From Planctomycetales bacterium (GTDB lineage: Bacteria; Planctomycetota; Planctomycetia; Isosphaerales; Isosphaeraceae), in contig DAIDHX010000127.1 of assembly GCA_027451885.1 (NCBI GenBank), positions 1-62,133 on the forward strand: DNA of 62,133 nucleotides, in the 5' to 3' direction. The notes below the pieces were generated by a model, which saw nothing but the letters and a program-made list of their open reading frames with translations, was not told the origin of the DNA and searched no databases. Shown in pieces: positions 9,208 to 18,134 of the stretch. The position numbers and the translations under genes are program-made. How positions within the stretch are numbered: position 1 is the first letter of the stretch; every line of letters begins with the position of its first letter.

Positions 9208-11184
9208 ATGCGGCACGGCCAGCCGAAGTCCTCCAGTTTTTCACCACGTTGGCGGCTCCTTTTGCTCTGCCTGGCAGCCGGTCTGCTCGGGGGTTGCAAT
9301 CACTCCTCGAGCATGAACGCGACTGAGGCCTGGGTCGCAAGCGACGCCGCGAAAAGCCCTTCACCCGCGGCATCGGCGCCGAAAGTGAAGCCGAAGGCGC
9401 AGGATTCGCCTTCGAAGGTCGTCTCGAATATCGCGGGAGACCGCATGGCCGTGATCCCGACCAGGATCCAGCTCACCCGCCAGGACGAAACCAGTCCCTT
9501 CCGCTTCACCGACATCACTCAGGAAGCCGGCATCGATTTCGTGCACTTTTCAGGCATGACTCCTGAGAAGCACTTCCCCACCGCGAACGGCTCCGGCGTG
9601 GCGATTTTCGATTACGACGGCGATGGCCGCATGGATCTTTACTTCGCCACCGCTACGCTCTTGCCGCTCGGTACGGCGGTCAAGGGACCGAACAGGCTTT
9701 ATCGCAATCTGGGCGGTGGCAAGTTTCAGGATGTCACCGAGAAATCGGGCCTGGGCTTCCGCGGCTTCTGCCACGGCATTATCGCGGGGGACATCGATAA
9801 CGACGGCGACCAGGACGTCTTTCTGTGCAACTACGGCCGCGACGTTCTCTATCTCAACAATGGCGATGGCACCTTCAAGGACATCAGCAAGGAAGCCGGA
9901 GTCGACAGTCCGACGTGGTCGTCCAGCGGCGCGATGCTTGACTACGACAACGACGGCTTTCTCGACATCTATGTCTCGAACTATGGCGAATGGGTCTATC
10001 CTGACGACGCCAACCACGTTGGCGATAACGAGAAAAAGGTCTGGCTCTATTCGTCGCCGCGCACCATTCGCCACACCAGGCACCATCTCTATCACAATAA
10101 CAAGAACCGCACCTTCACCGACGTCTACAGCAAGGTGATCACGATCGAGAAGGAAGTCGAGGTCGAGGAAAACGGTAGCAAGATCACCAGGAAGATGCGT
10201 GTGCCCAGCCCCCGCGCTGAGAAGGGCGACGGGCACGGCTTTGGTGTCGTGGCCGCGGATCTCAATGACGACGGGCTGATTGACCTCTACGTCGCCAACG
10301 ACATGAATCCCAACTACCTGTTCCTGAACCGGGGGGATGGTACGTTCGACGACGTCTCCGAAATCTCGGGCGCGGCGTATGACGTCAACGGCATGGCCCA
10401 GTCGGGTATGGGGGTCGACGCCGAGGACGTCGACGGCGACGGCCTGCCCGAACTCTTCGTCACCAACTTCACCAACGAATACGCCACGCTTTACCACAAC
10501 TTTGGCAAGGGTGTGTTCTATGACAACACCGCGTTCTTCGGTCTCGCTTCCGATTCGATGCCCTGGGTGAAATGGGGCTGCGCGCTCGCCGACTTCGACA
10601 ACGACGGCTGGCCGGATTGCTTCTTCGTCAACGGGCACGTCGACGACAACCGCAAGCAGCTCGGTCAGCCGGTCGAATATGAAGAACCTCCCATGATCTT
10701 CCGCAATGTGGAGGGCAAGCGCTTTCGTCTGGCCACACGCGACGTTGGTCCCTACTTCGAACAGCGGCATGTGGGTCGGGGCGCGGCGTTCGGCGATCTC
10801 GACGACGACGGCGATATCGATATCGTGGTCAACCACAAGGACTCTGCGCCCGCCGTGCTGCGGAACGATTCCAAAAACAGCAACCACTGGATCCGGTTCT
10901 CGCTGCAGGGCACGAAAAGCAACCGCGACGGTATCGGCGCCAGGTTCGACATCAAGCTCAATCACCGCTTGATCCGCCGCCAACGCAAGGGCGGAGTCAG
11001 CATGGAAAGCACCAACGACCCTCGCGTGCTTGTGGGCGTGGGCCAGGCCGAAACAATCCCGGAGGTGATCATTCGCTGGCCTTCGGGGCGAATCTCCAGG
11101 TTCGAGAATCTCAAGGTCGACCGGACGGTGAAGGTTGTCGAACCCGCGGCAGACGCAGCCGAGGCCGGCAAGACGGCAAGGTGA
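9208..11184 (+). CDS. CRTAC1-type lipoprotein with FG-GAP/VCBS repeats and ASPIC/UnbV C-terminal domain
   Basis: The 658-residue protein has a lipoprotein signal ending in LLGGC, so it is probably anchored in a membrane after export. At least seven Asp-rich calcium-binding repeats follow (FDYDGDGRMDLYFA, GDIDNDGDQDVFL, LDYDNDGFLDIYV, ADLNDDGLIDLYV, EDVDGDGLPELFV, ADFDNDGWPDCFF, GDLDDDGDIDIVV), consistent with an integrin-alpha-like beta-propeller. The C-terminal 110 residues (NHWIRFSLQG ... VIIRWPSGR) match the ASPIC/UnbV domain. Start 9208 is chosen for GGGAG 9 nt upstream and because the lipobox then sits about 30 residues in. Its role is probably ligand binding or adhesion; enzymatic activity is not evident. 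Confidence 0.88.
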   Translation: MRHGQPKSSSFSPRWRLLLLCLAAGLLGGCNHSSSMNATEAWVASDAAKSPSPAASAPKVKPKAQDSPSKVVSNIAGDRMAVIPTRIQLTRQDETSPFRFTDITQEAGIDFVHFSGMTPEKHFPTANGSGVAIFDYDGDGRMDLYFATATLLPLGTAVKGPNRLYRNLGGGKFQDVTEKSGLGFRGFCHGIIAGDIDNDGDQDVFLCNYGRDVLYLNNGDGTFKDISKEAGVDSPTWSSSGAMLDYDNDGFLDIYVSNYGEWVYPDDANHVGDNEKKVWLYSSPRTIRHTRHHLYHNNKNRTFTDVYSKVITIEKEVEVEENGSKITRKMRVPSPRAEKGDGHGFGVVAADLNDDGLIDLYVANDMNPNYLFLNRGDGTFDDVSEISGAAYDVNGMAQSGMGVDAEDVDGDGLPELFVTNFTNEYATLYHNFGKGVFYDNTAFFGLASDSMPWVKWGCALADFDNDGWPDCFFVNGHVDDNRKQLGQPVEYEEPPMIFRNVEGKRFRLATRDVGPYFEQRHVGRGAAFGDLDDDGDIDIVVNHKDSAPAVLRNDSKNSNHWIRFSLQGTKSNRDGIGARFDIKLNHRLIRRQRKGGVSMESTNDPRVLVGVGQAETIPEVIIRWPSGRISRFENLKVDRTVKVVEPAADAAEAGKTAR

Positions 11185-11189
11185 GAGGC

Positions 11190-11212
11190 CGCGGCGGAGT
11201 ACGCGCGCCGCG
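11190..11212 (+). terminator. Hairpin after the ASPIC/FG-GAP gene
   Basis: CGCGGCG at 11190-11196 pairs perfectly with CGCCGCG at 11206-11212, five bases after the stop codon. There is no downstream T-run, so it may be a processing or Rho-dependent end rather than a classical terminator. Confidence 0.4.
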
Positions 11213-11325
11213 ATGACTGCTCAATAAAGCGCAGAACCTGGCGAATAAAATACGTGGATCGCGAGCGGGCGCATTCTGAGTCCGGCGCCTTGTTCGTGGT
11301 GTGCCCGTTCCTGGGAGAATTCGAA

Positions 11326-12003
11326 ATGGCGACCGCGGTGACAGGCTGGCCCAGAATCCGCCCACATATCCTCAGCGACGCCTTCGCGCTCTACCAGAGA
11401 CACTGGGTTATTTACTCCCTGGCGCAGATCCTTCATGCCGTGGCCGTCAGCGCCACGGTCGGCTTCTTTGGATCGATGGCCTATACGCCAGAGTTGGGTG
11501 CCTTGCCTGGGGTCATCCTGGGAGCCGGGGTGAGCGGGTTCATCACCGGCGGCATGGTGCTCATGGCGCTCAACCAGATTCGCGGCGTCGCGCCCCGGAT
11601 CGAGGATCTGACGGCCGTCGGTCCGCTCTGGTTCGATCTGTTGCTCGCGGGCGGTCTCACCGGGCTTGCCTCCGCCATCGGTTACACCTTCTTCATCATC
11701 CCGGGATTCATCGTCTCGGGTCTCTTCATGCTCACAATCCCGCTCGTCGTCGCCCTCAAGCTGCCCGCGGTCGCCGCCATGAAGCAGAGCGCCCATGTCT
11801 TCAAGGACCAGTGGAGCCACGCCGCGTTCTGGTATTTTCTTCTACTGTTCATATCCTCGATCGGGATCGCGTTTTTTGGGATCGGGATCTTCGTGACCGG
11901 CCCGCTTTACCCCATCGGGCTGGCCCTTTTGCTCGAACAGTATTTCGGCCACGCGATTCCGTATCTCTCCAAGGACAAGGCAAGTGCCTCGAGCGAGCTC
12001 TAA
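11326..12003 (+). CDS. Multi-span membrane protein of unknown function
   Basis: The 225-residue product is dominated by hydrophobic segments, four or five of them: about 25-50 (IYSLAQILHAVAV...), 62-90 (GALPGVILGAGVSGFITG), 107-150 (LLLAGGLTGLASAIGYTFF, then FIVSGLFMLTIPLVVAL) and 170-210 (FWYFLLLFISSIGIAFFGIG). The segment ALKLPAVAAMKQSAHVFKDQW, between membrane spans, resembles loops of DUF-type bacterial integral membrane proteins with a repeated helical hairpin, but I cannot name the family. Start 11326 has GGGAG 8 nt upstream. It sits alone between the FG-GAP lipoprotein and the RND adaptor gene. Confidence 0.72.
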   Translation: MATAVTGWPRIRPHILSDAFALYQRHWVIYSLAQILHAVAVSATVGFFGSMAYTPELGALPGVILGAGVSGFITGGMVLMALNQIRGVAPRIEDLTAVGPLWFDLLLAGGLTGLASAIGYTFFIIPGFIVSGLFMLTIPLVVALKLPAVAAMKQSAHVFKDQWSHAAFWYFLLLFISSIGIAFFGIGIFVTGPLYPIGLALLLEQYFGHAIPYLSKDKASASSEL

Positions 12004-12117
12004 ACGGGCTTGCTCTCGGTGGTTGCACGAGGTCGCTGGAATTCCCAGCGGCTCCCGGTATAGAATGCCCACGCCCCGTCTGGTTTGATGTGGGCTGCCA
12101 CTTCCCGGGATGCCCGC

Positions 12118-13635
12118 ATGACACGTCTATGCAGTGAGCAGGTCGCGGTTCGTTCGCTCTGTTCGGTCGTCGTCGCCGCTGGATTTGTGCTCGCGGCCGG
12201 ATGCCAGGGCTCGAAGCCGCCCGCCCCTCCCGCGCCACCCGCCGTGACCGTGGTCGTCTCCAGGAAGATGACTCTGCCGATCGAGGTGAATCCCATCGCG
12301 ACCACACGAGCGCTGGAAGACGTCACCATCCGAGCCCGCGTCAAGGGCTTCCTGCACGAGAAGCACTTCGAGTACGGCCAGAATGTGAAGAAGGGCCAGC
12401 TTCTACTTGTCATCGAGGAAGAGCCGTACAAAATTGCGCTCGAGCAGGCGAAGGCGACTCTCTCCGCGGCCGAGGCCGGTCTTGCCAAGGCCAGGGCTTC
12501 CCGCCAGCCCGAGATCTCCAAGGCCAAGCTCGCCCTCGACCAGGCCCAGCTCACGCTCGACCAGATCGAGGAGCGCAGGGAACGGTCGCTGCTACAGCGC
12601 AAGGCGGCATCACAGGACGACTACGACAAGGCGGAAGCCCAGCGCAAGAAGAGCTTGGCGCAGGTCGAAGCTGACAGTGCGGATTTCGAGCAGGCGAAAT
12701 CGGATTATGATATCAACATAGCAAAAGCCAGATCCGACGTCGAGGAGGCAAAAGCCAAGGTCGATGATGCGCAGCTCAATCTCAGCTACTGCCGGATGTT
12801 TGCGCCGATCAACGGCCGGATCGGCGAGCTCAAGGTCAAGGTGGGGAACCTTGTCGGCGATGCGCAATCCACGGAGCTTGTGACCATCCAGCAGCTCGAC
12901 CCGATGGGTATCGATATTCGTCCTGCCGCGCGTTACCTGCCGGTTGCGACCGCGCTCCAGAAGACAGGGATCGAAATCGAGCTGTTGGTCGAGGGTGAGC
13001 GCGTGCACCCGCATCTTGCCCATTCCACGTTCATTGATAATGCGGTGGATGCGACCACGAGCACGTTCCTCGTGCGTGCGGAAGTGCCCAACCCGGACGG
13101 CGCGATCCTGCCGGGTGAATATATCCAGGGAACCATGACCATCGGTGAGTACGTCGACGCCGTCGTCGTTCCCGAGCAATCGGTTGTGGAGAGCCAGGAC
13201 GGCTCGCAGGTGATGGCGCTTGATGATTCCGGCGCCGTGGTGGTTGTGAAGGTCAAGCCCATCGATGTTGTGAAGGGCATGCGGGTGATCGAGTCCGGGC
13301 TCGAGCCGGGCCGCAGGGTGATCGTCGAGGGAATTCAGCTCGTGCGCCCTGGTCAGAAGGTCGCGCCGGAAGAACTACCACTGGAAAACTACATGCGAGA
13401 GACCTCGGGAATCACCAGCCTCGATCAAAGGTTCACAAGCAAGGTCTCGCGCGTGCCGGGGATGGACGATCCGCCGAATGGCAAACCTGCGTCTCCATCA
13501 TCGAACGGCAAGTCCGCGACGCCAGCGAACGGCAAGTCCGCGACGCCAGCGGTCGAACCTACCAGGCCCGACGCCACCAAGCCCGTGTCCGTGAAGCCCG
13601 CCGCGGCTTCGACGGCCGGCGCATCGCCGAAGTGA
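12118..13635 (+). CDS. RND efflux periplasmic adaptor (membrane fusion) lipoprotein
   Basis: The 505-residue protein starts with a lipoprotein signal ending VLAAGC. It then shows the adaptor order: first half of the lipoyl domain (VTIRARVKGFLHEKHFEYGQ...VKKGQLLLVIE), a long helical hairpin of about 125 residues rich in Ala/Lys/Gln, the second lipoyl half (APINGRIGELKVKVGNLV), then beta-barrel and membrane-proximal parts (LPGEYIQGTMTIG, VVVPEQSVVES). The tail after about residue 435 is low-complexity Pro/Ala/Lys. It should bridge the pump encoded 10 bp downstream to an outer channel. No TolC-like gene is adjacent. An upstream in-frame ATG at 12088 is less likely, as it would bury the signal. 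Confidence 0.92.
   Translation: MTRLCSEQVAVRSLCSVVVAAGFVLAAGCQGSKPPAPPAPPAVTVVVSRKMTLPIEVNPIATTRALEDVTIRARVKGFLHEKHFEYGQNVKKGQLLLVIEEEPYKIALEQAKATLSAAEAGLAKARASRQPEISKAKLALDQAQLTLDQIEERRERSLLQRKAASQDDYDKAEAQRKKSLAQVEADSADFEQAKSDYDINIAKARSDVEEAKAKVDDAQLNLSYCRMFAPINGRIGELKVKVGNLVGDAQSTELVTIQQLDPMGIDIRPAARYLPVATALQKTGIEIELLVEGERVHPHLAHSTFIDNAVDATTSTFLVRAEVPNPDGAILPGEYIQGTMTIGEYVDAVVVPEQSVVESQDGSQVMALDDSGAVVVVKVKPIDVVKGMRVIESGLEPGRRVIVEGIQLVRPGQKVAPEELPLENYMRETSGITSLDQRFTSKVSRVPGMDDPPNGKPASPSSNGKSATPANGKSATPAVEPTRPDATKPVSVKPAAASTAGASPK
13503..13550 (+). repeat. Exact 24-bp tandem duplication inside the adaptor gene
   Basis: A 24-bp unit at 13503-13526 is repeated exactly at 13527-13550 and encodes two copies of NGKSATPA in the low-complexity tail. 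It is a likely slippage-prone minisatellite without effect on the folded domains. Confidence 0.85.
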
Positions 13636-13645
13636 GGCCGCCCCG

Positions 13646-16600
13646 ATGGTGAACTTCTTCATCGGCCGACCGATCTTCGCCACGGTGCTGGCCCTGCTCA
13701 TGCTGCTCGTCGGCGGCATCTGCATCCTGGTGCTTCCGGTCGCGCAGTATCCCCCCATCGCTCCCCCTCAGGTCCAGGTCACCACAACGTACACCGGGGC
13801 CGATGCGCAGACCGTCGCCGAGACCGTTACCACGCCGATCGAACAACAGTTAGACGGCGTGAAGGGGATGATCTATTTCAGCTCCGAGAGCACCTCGAAC
13901 GGCGTGGCGAACATCGTGGCCACCTTCGACGTGGGCTATTCGCAAGACATCGGTGCAGTCGACGTGCAGAACCGCGTCGAGACCGCACAGGCCGTCTTGC
14001 CGCCGGAAGTCAAGCAGTTCGGCGTGACGATCAAAAAGACTTCGACCGATATGGTCTGCGTGGTCAACCTGGTCTCACCCGATGGTCGGTACGATTCCAC
14101 ATTTCTCGATAACTACGCCCAGATCTTCGTGCTCGACGTGCTCAAGCGGATCAAGGGCGTGAGCGACGTGAACGCCTTCGGCCGCAAATACGCCATGCGC
14201 GTCTGGCTCGACAGCGATCGCATGGCCAACGAGCAGATCAGCCCCAACGAGATCATCTCGGCCATCCAGTCCGAGAACCGCCAGGCGGCGGCCGGCAAGA
14301 TCGGCGGCCAGCCCGCGGTCCCCGGTCTCGTGTTCGAGTACCCGATCCTGACCAAGGGCAGGCTCGCAAGCGTCGATGAATTCGAGCGCATCATTGTCCG
14401 CCGCAACGACGACGGCTCCATTGTCCGCCTCTCCGACGTCGCCCGCATCACGCTCGATTCCGAAAACTACGACACCGCTGGATCGGTTTCCGGCAAACCC
14501 GCGGGCACGCTGCCGATCTATCAATACTCCGACGCCAACGCGCTCGAGATCGTGCGCCAGGTGCGCGAGAGCATGGATCGGCTCGCAAAGAACTTTCCTC
14601 CCGGCCTCGAATACCGCATCATATACGATACTACAAAATATGTTCAGGAGAACATTGACGAGGTCCAGCAGACGCTGATCGAGGCGTTCGTCCTCGTCCT
14701 GATCGTCGTCTTCATCTTCCTCCAGGGCTTCCGCGCCACGCTGATTCCGATGCTGGCGATCCCGGTCTCGCTGGTGGCGACGTTTTCGATGATGGCGGTC
14801 TTCGGCTTTTCGCTGAACACACTCACGCTTTGCGGCCTGATTCTGGCGATCGGGCTTGTGGTCGACGACGCGATCATCGTGGTCGAGAACGTGGAAAAGT
14901 ATCTCGAGCGCGGCGTGAAATCCACGCAGGCGGTTCGTTCGGCCATGGCCGAGATCACTGCGCCGATCGTGACGATCACACTGGTACTGGGCGCGGTGTT
15001 CGTGCCTGTGGCGTTCGTGCCCGGGCTCGCCGGCCGGCTCTACAACCAGTTCGCGCTTACGATTGTGTTCTCGTTCGTGTTCTCGGCCATCAACTCGCTG
15101 ACGTTCAGCCCGGCGATGTCGCGGCTTTTTCTGAGACCCCGGCACGGCGAGTCCAGGTTCATCCTGTTTCGCTGGTTCAACGCCGGCCTGCGCTGGGTTG
15201 AGAATTCTTACGACGCATTTCTTGAGTACACCGCCCATCACTGGTGGACGATTGTGCTCCCTTCGGTCGGGTTGCTTGTGCTCACCGGCTACATGATCTG
15301 GGGCCGGCCCAAGGCGTTCATCCCCACCGAGGATCTGGGCTATGTGATCACCACGATTCAGACGCCGGACGGTACCGGTCGCGAAGCCACGGCCCGCGTG
15401 GCGCAGGAGGTCACGCAGATCGCCCTTGGGGTTGACGGCGTGAGCGACGTCATCCTGCTCGACGGGTACAACGTGCTCACGTCGACCAACCAGACGAACT
15501 CAGCCGTCGCGTTTGTGACGCTGCGGCACTGGTCCGAGCGTGAGGAGCCCCACCTCCGTGCCCGCGCCATTGTGCGCGAGCTCCAGACCCGCATGTCGGC
15601 CTCGATCAAGCGTGCGCGTGTGCTCGTGCTCGAACCGCCGCCGATCCGCGGTCTGAGCCAGACCGGCGGGCTTGAGCTCATGATTGAGGATCGCGAGGGC
15701 AAGGGCTCCGCCGCGCTCCAGCTCGTGGTTGATCGTTACCTCGCGGAGGCGGGCAAGAGGCCCGAGCTCGTGGGTGTGTTCACGCCGTTTTCCGCGCGTG
15801 TGCCGCAGCTCCGTTTCCACCTCGATCGTACCAAGGCCGAGCGGCTCGACGTCTCTGTCGCCGACGTATTCGCCGTGTTGCAGACCAACCTGGGCGGCTA
15901 TTACGTCAACGATTTCAACCTCTACGGCAAGGTCTGGAAGGTGATCCTCCAGTCTGACGCTGATAATCGCTCCAAGCCCGCGGATGTCGGCCGGCTCTAC
16001 GTGCTCAACCGCAAGAAGAGCCGGGTCCCGCTGGCAGCGCTCGGGGATGTGGAATACACCCTCGCGCCGATCGATGTGCCCCACTACAACATGTACGGCA
16101 CCGCCCGGATGACAGGCAGCCCTGCGCCCGGGTATAGCTCGGGCCAGGCTGTGGCCGCCATGGAAGAGGTCGCCGCTGCTGTCCTACCCGAGGGCTTCAC
16201 CTACGAGTGGACCAACATCATTTACCAGCAGCAACGCGCAGGGAACCTGGCGGGGCTGATCTTCGGTCTGTCGATCGTGTGTGTGTTCCTGTTCATGGCC
16301 GCGCTTTACGAGAGCTGGGTCCGACCGCTGGTGATCATCTTCACTGTCCCGCTGGCGATGTTTGGTGCGATCGTGGGGCTATGGCTTTATGACATGCCGC
16401 TTGACATCTTCGGCCAGATTGGGCTCGTGATGCTGATTGGTCTCGAGACCAAGAACGCGATCCTGATCGTGGAGTTTGGCGTCGAGCTTCAGGAAAAGCA
16501 GGGGATGGGCATCGTGGAATCGGCCAAGGAGGCCGCACGCCAGCGGCTGCGGCCGATCTTGATGACCTCCTTCGCGTTCATCATGGGTGTCTTGCCCATG

Positions 16601-16816
16601 GCACGGGCGACTGGAGCAGGGGCCTATAGCCGCAACTCACTTGGCGTGGTGATCGCCTCCGGCATGTTCGTGAGCACGATTCTGGGCCGGTTTGTGATCC
16701 CGGTGTATTACGTGCTGGGCGAACGTGCCATTCAATTCTTCGCCCGATTCCGGTCCATTGAAACGGATGTGCCCGCGGGTGAAGCAGGACGCGACGGTGA
16801 GCTCGCGCAGACCTAG
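13646..16816 (+). CDS. RND multidrug efflux pump permease (AcrB/HAE1 family)
   Basis: At 1056 residues it has the length of AcrB-type pumps. It begins with the typical MVNFFIGRPIFATVLALLM, has two large periplasmic loops, and carries proton-relay signatures: GLVVDDAIIVVEN in the fourth membrane helix (two Asp) and IGLETKNAILIVEF with the relay Lys in the tenth. The signature AVFVPVAFVPGLAGRLYNQFALTI is also present. It probably exports hydrophobic compounds in exchange for protons, in a trimer with the adaptor encoded immediately upstream. Specificity cannot be predicted. No regulator gene such as tetR or a two-component pair lies next to the operon. Confidence 0.95.
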   Translation: MVNFFIGRPIFATVLALLMLLVGGICILVLPVAQYPPIAPPQVQVTTTYTGADAQTVAETVTTPIEQQLDGVKGMIYFSSESTSNGVANIVATFDVGYSQDIGAVDVQNRVETAQAVLPPEVKQFGVTIKKTSTDMVCVVNLVSPDGRYDSTFLDNYAQIFVLDVLKRIKGVSDVNAFGRKYAMRVWLDSDRMANEQISPNEIISAIQSENRQAAAGKIGGQPAVPGLVFEYPILTKGRLASVDEFERIIVRRNDDGSIVRLSDVARITLDSENYDTAGSVSGKPAGTLPIYQYSDANALEIVRQVRESMDRLAKNFPPGLEYRIIYDTTKYVQENIDEVQQTLIEAFVLVLIVVFIFLQGFRATLIPMLAIPVSLVATFSMMAVFGFSLNTLTLCGLILAIGLVVDDAIIVVENVEKYLERGVKSTQAVRSAMAEITAPIVTITLVLGAVFVPVAFVPGLAGRLYNQFALTIVFSFVFSAINSLTFSPAMSRLFLRPRHGESRFILFRWFNAGLRWVENSYDAFLEYTAHHWWTIVLPSVGLLVLTGYMIWGRPKAFIPTEDLGYVITTIQTPDGTGREATARVAQEVTQIALGVDGVSDVILLDGYNVLTSTNQTNSAVAFVTLRHWSEREEPHLRARAIVRELQTRMSASIKRARVLVLEPPPIRGLSQTGGLELMIEDREGKGSAALQLVVDRYLAEAGKRPELVGVFTPFSARVPQLRFHLDRTKAERLDVSVADVFAVLQTNLGGYYVNDFNLYGKVWKVILQSDADNRSKPADVGRLYVLNRKKSRVPLAALGDVEYTLAPIDVPHYNMYGTARMTGSPAPGYSSGQAVAAMEEVAAAVLPEGFTYEWTNIIYQQQRAGNLAGLIFGLSIVCVFLFMAALYESWVRPLVIIFTVPLAMFGAIVGLWLYDMPLDIFGQIGLVMLIGLETKNAILIVEFGVELQEKQGMGIVESAKEAARQRLRPILMTSFAFIMGVLPMARATGAGAYSRNSLGVVIASGMFVSTILGRFVIPVYYVLGERAIQFFARFRSIETDVPAGEAGRDGELAQT

Positions 16817-16876
16817 CGAGCGATTCACGCTGGCGCGATTCTCCGCGGGTCACTTCCCGAATTGGGCAGCGCCACG

Positions 16877-16917
16877 GAGAAGGCGCGACGGGAGACTCAT
16901 CTCCCGAGGGCCTTCTC
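16877..16917. terminator. Two-tier hairpin between convergent genes
   Basis: GAGAAGGC (16877-16884) pairs with GCCTTCTC (16910-16917), and inside it CGGGAG (16889-16894) pairs with CTCCCG (16901-16906) around a 6-base loop. It lies 60 bp after the pump stop codon and 39 bp beyond the ThuA-like gene's stop, so it could end transcription from both sides. A real T-run is absent. Confidence 0.55.
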
Positions 16918-16955
16918 ACGGACTCGCCTTTTGTGAAGGATCAAGAACGCCCGGA

Positions 16956-17834
16956 TCACTTGGGATCCAGGTTTGCCTTGAGCTCGTCCGGTGTGACGGC
17001 CGACTCCGCGCCTCCTGAAGGAACCTCGAGCTTCGCGGTCCAGAGGATCGCGTTAAGCACGAGGCGGCGGAAGTTTGGGTCGCCCCAGTTCTTGTGGGTA
17101 TGGGCGCCTGTGAAGCCGAAGCCGCGTCCGCCGTCCGGTCGCTCGACGGCCCACGCCAGCAACTCCTCGCGCCCCGAGGCCTCAACTATATGCTTGTAAG
17201 GCCCGCGCGGGGATGCGGAGACGCCCTTGCGGGTCTCGTCGTCCGGCTTCGCCTTGAGAATCGGCGTCACACCCTTCATCTCGGGGCGGAAGCGAATGTT
17301 GAAGTACCACTCATCGCGAATCGAGAAAGGCTGAACGCCCCGCGTGATCGGATGGTCCGCATTGAGATTGGCATGGGCAACCCAGTGGGGGTTGGTGGAG
17401 AAGCCTGACTCGTAGAATCCGCCCAGCCACTCCAGAAACCGGTCGCCTGGCTTACCCTTGGGCACCTCGACGGCGTAATGCAGGCAAACGAGCCCGGTCC
17501 CTTTGTCCATCAGCTTCTGGAGCTTCTCCAGATGATCCTTCTGGATCATGGGATGGCCGCCGCCGCCGTCCATGAAAAAGACAATCGTGCGGGCGCCTTC
17601 GAAGACGCTTTCATCCCTGGGCCAGCCGCCGGGTACAAAGACAGGCTCAATTCCGGGCATACTGCCCAAACACTTGGTGAGCAGCTTGCAGCCGGCGTTG
17701 AACTCGTGGTCGCCCGGTCCGTGGCTGGGCCGCCCGGCGACGAGCACAATCCTGGCCTTGTCAGCCGCAACCACGTTGGTGGTCGAGATCGCAACGAGCG
17801 CGGTGAATGCGGCGAGTACGCAGCGAAGTCGCAT
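16956..17834 (-). CDS. ThuA-like domain secreted protein
   Basis: The 292-residue protein starts at ATG 17834 (GGGAG 9 nt upstream) with a signal peptide ending near VVAADKA. The mature part matches the ThuA (trehalose-utilisation-like, glutamine-amidotransferase-fold) family common in Planctomycetes: KARIVLVAGRPSHGPGDHEF, then IVFFMDGGGGHP, LVCLHYAVE, and WAVERPDGGRGFGFTGAHTHKNW. Members often sit with sugar dehydrogenases and are thought to act in carbohydrate catabolism, but biochemical activity is not established. Here a Tat-exported Gfo/Idh/MocA protein is encoded 300 bp upstream on the same strand, which supports a shared carbohydrate role. Confidence 0.87.
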   Translation of the reverse strand: MRLRCVLAAFTALVAISTTNVVAADKARIVLVAGRPSHGPGDHEFNAGCKLLTKCLGSMPGIEPVFVPGGWPRDESVFEGARTIVFFMDGGGGHPMIQKDHLEKLQKLMDKGTGLVCLHYAVEVPKGKPGDRFLEWLGGFYESGFSTNPHWVAHANLNADHPITRGVQPFSIRDEWYFNIRFRPEMKGVTPILKAKPDDETRKGVSASPRGPYKHIVEASGREELLAWAVERPDGGRGFGFTGAHTHKNWGDPNFRRLVLNAILWTAKLEVPSGGAESAVTPDELKANLDPK

Positions 17835-18134
17835 CGGAGAAGACTCCCGTTCGATCAATCTGGGGGTTTTGGAGCCAAAAAACGAGAGGCGCAACGGCCC
17901 GCTCAAGGACCGTTACGCCCGGATCGAGACCGCTGGTTGCAAGGGCGTTTTTACGCCGATTGCGTGGCTGAGTTTGGTGAAGCCGCTCTCGCCCTGTACG
18001 CGGCGAGAGAATTGGGGGGACGCGATTCAATCGAGACGGTTTGGATCCGCCCCATCGAAGTTCCACCGCGCGGGGACCTGCCGCCCGTTTCCGGGGAGCA
18101 GGTTTCCCGATGCGGTTTTGAGGCTTACGTCAGA
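17835..18134. other. 300-bp intergenic region upstream of the ThuA-like gene
   Basis: No open frame with a plausible ribosome site and no strong hairpin were seen. It probably carries the promoter of the ThuA-like gene, but no confident -35/-10 pair could be read. Confidence 0.4.

Noticed and set aside
9550-10983. 477-codon minus-strand frame
   Set aside because: It is the antisense of the Asp-rich FG-GAP gene, which forces Val/Ile/Ala-rich sequence; there is no domain and the plus-strand gene is certain.
14075-15241. 388-codon minus-strand frame
   Set aside because: His/Arg/Glu-rich shadow of the RND permease.
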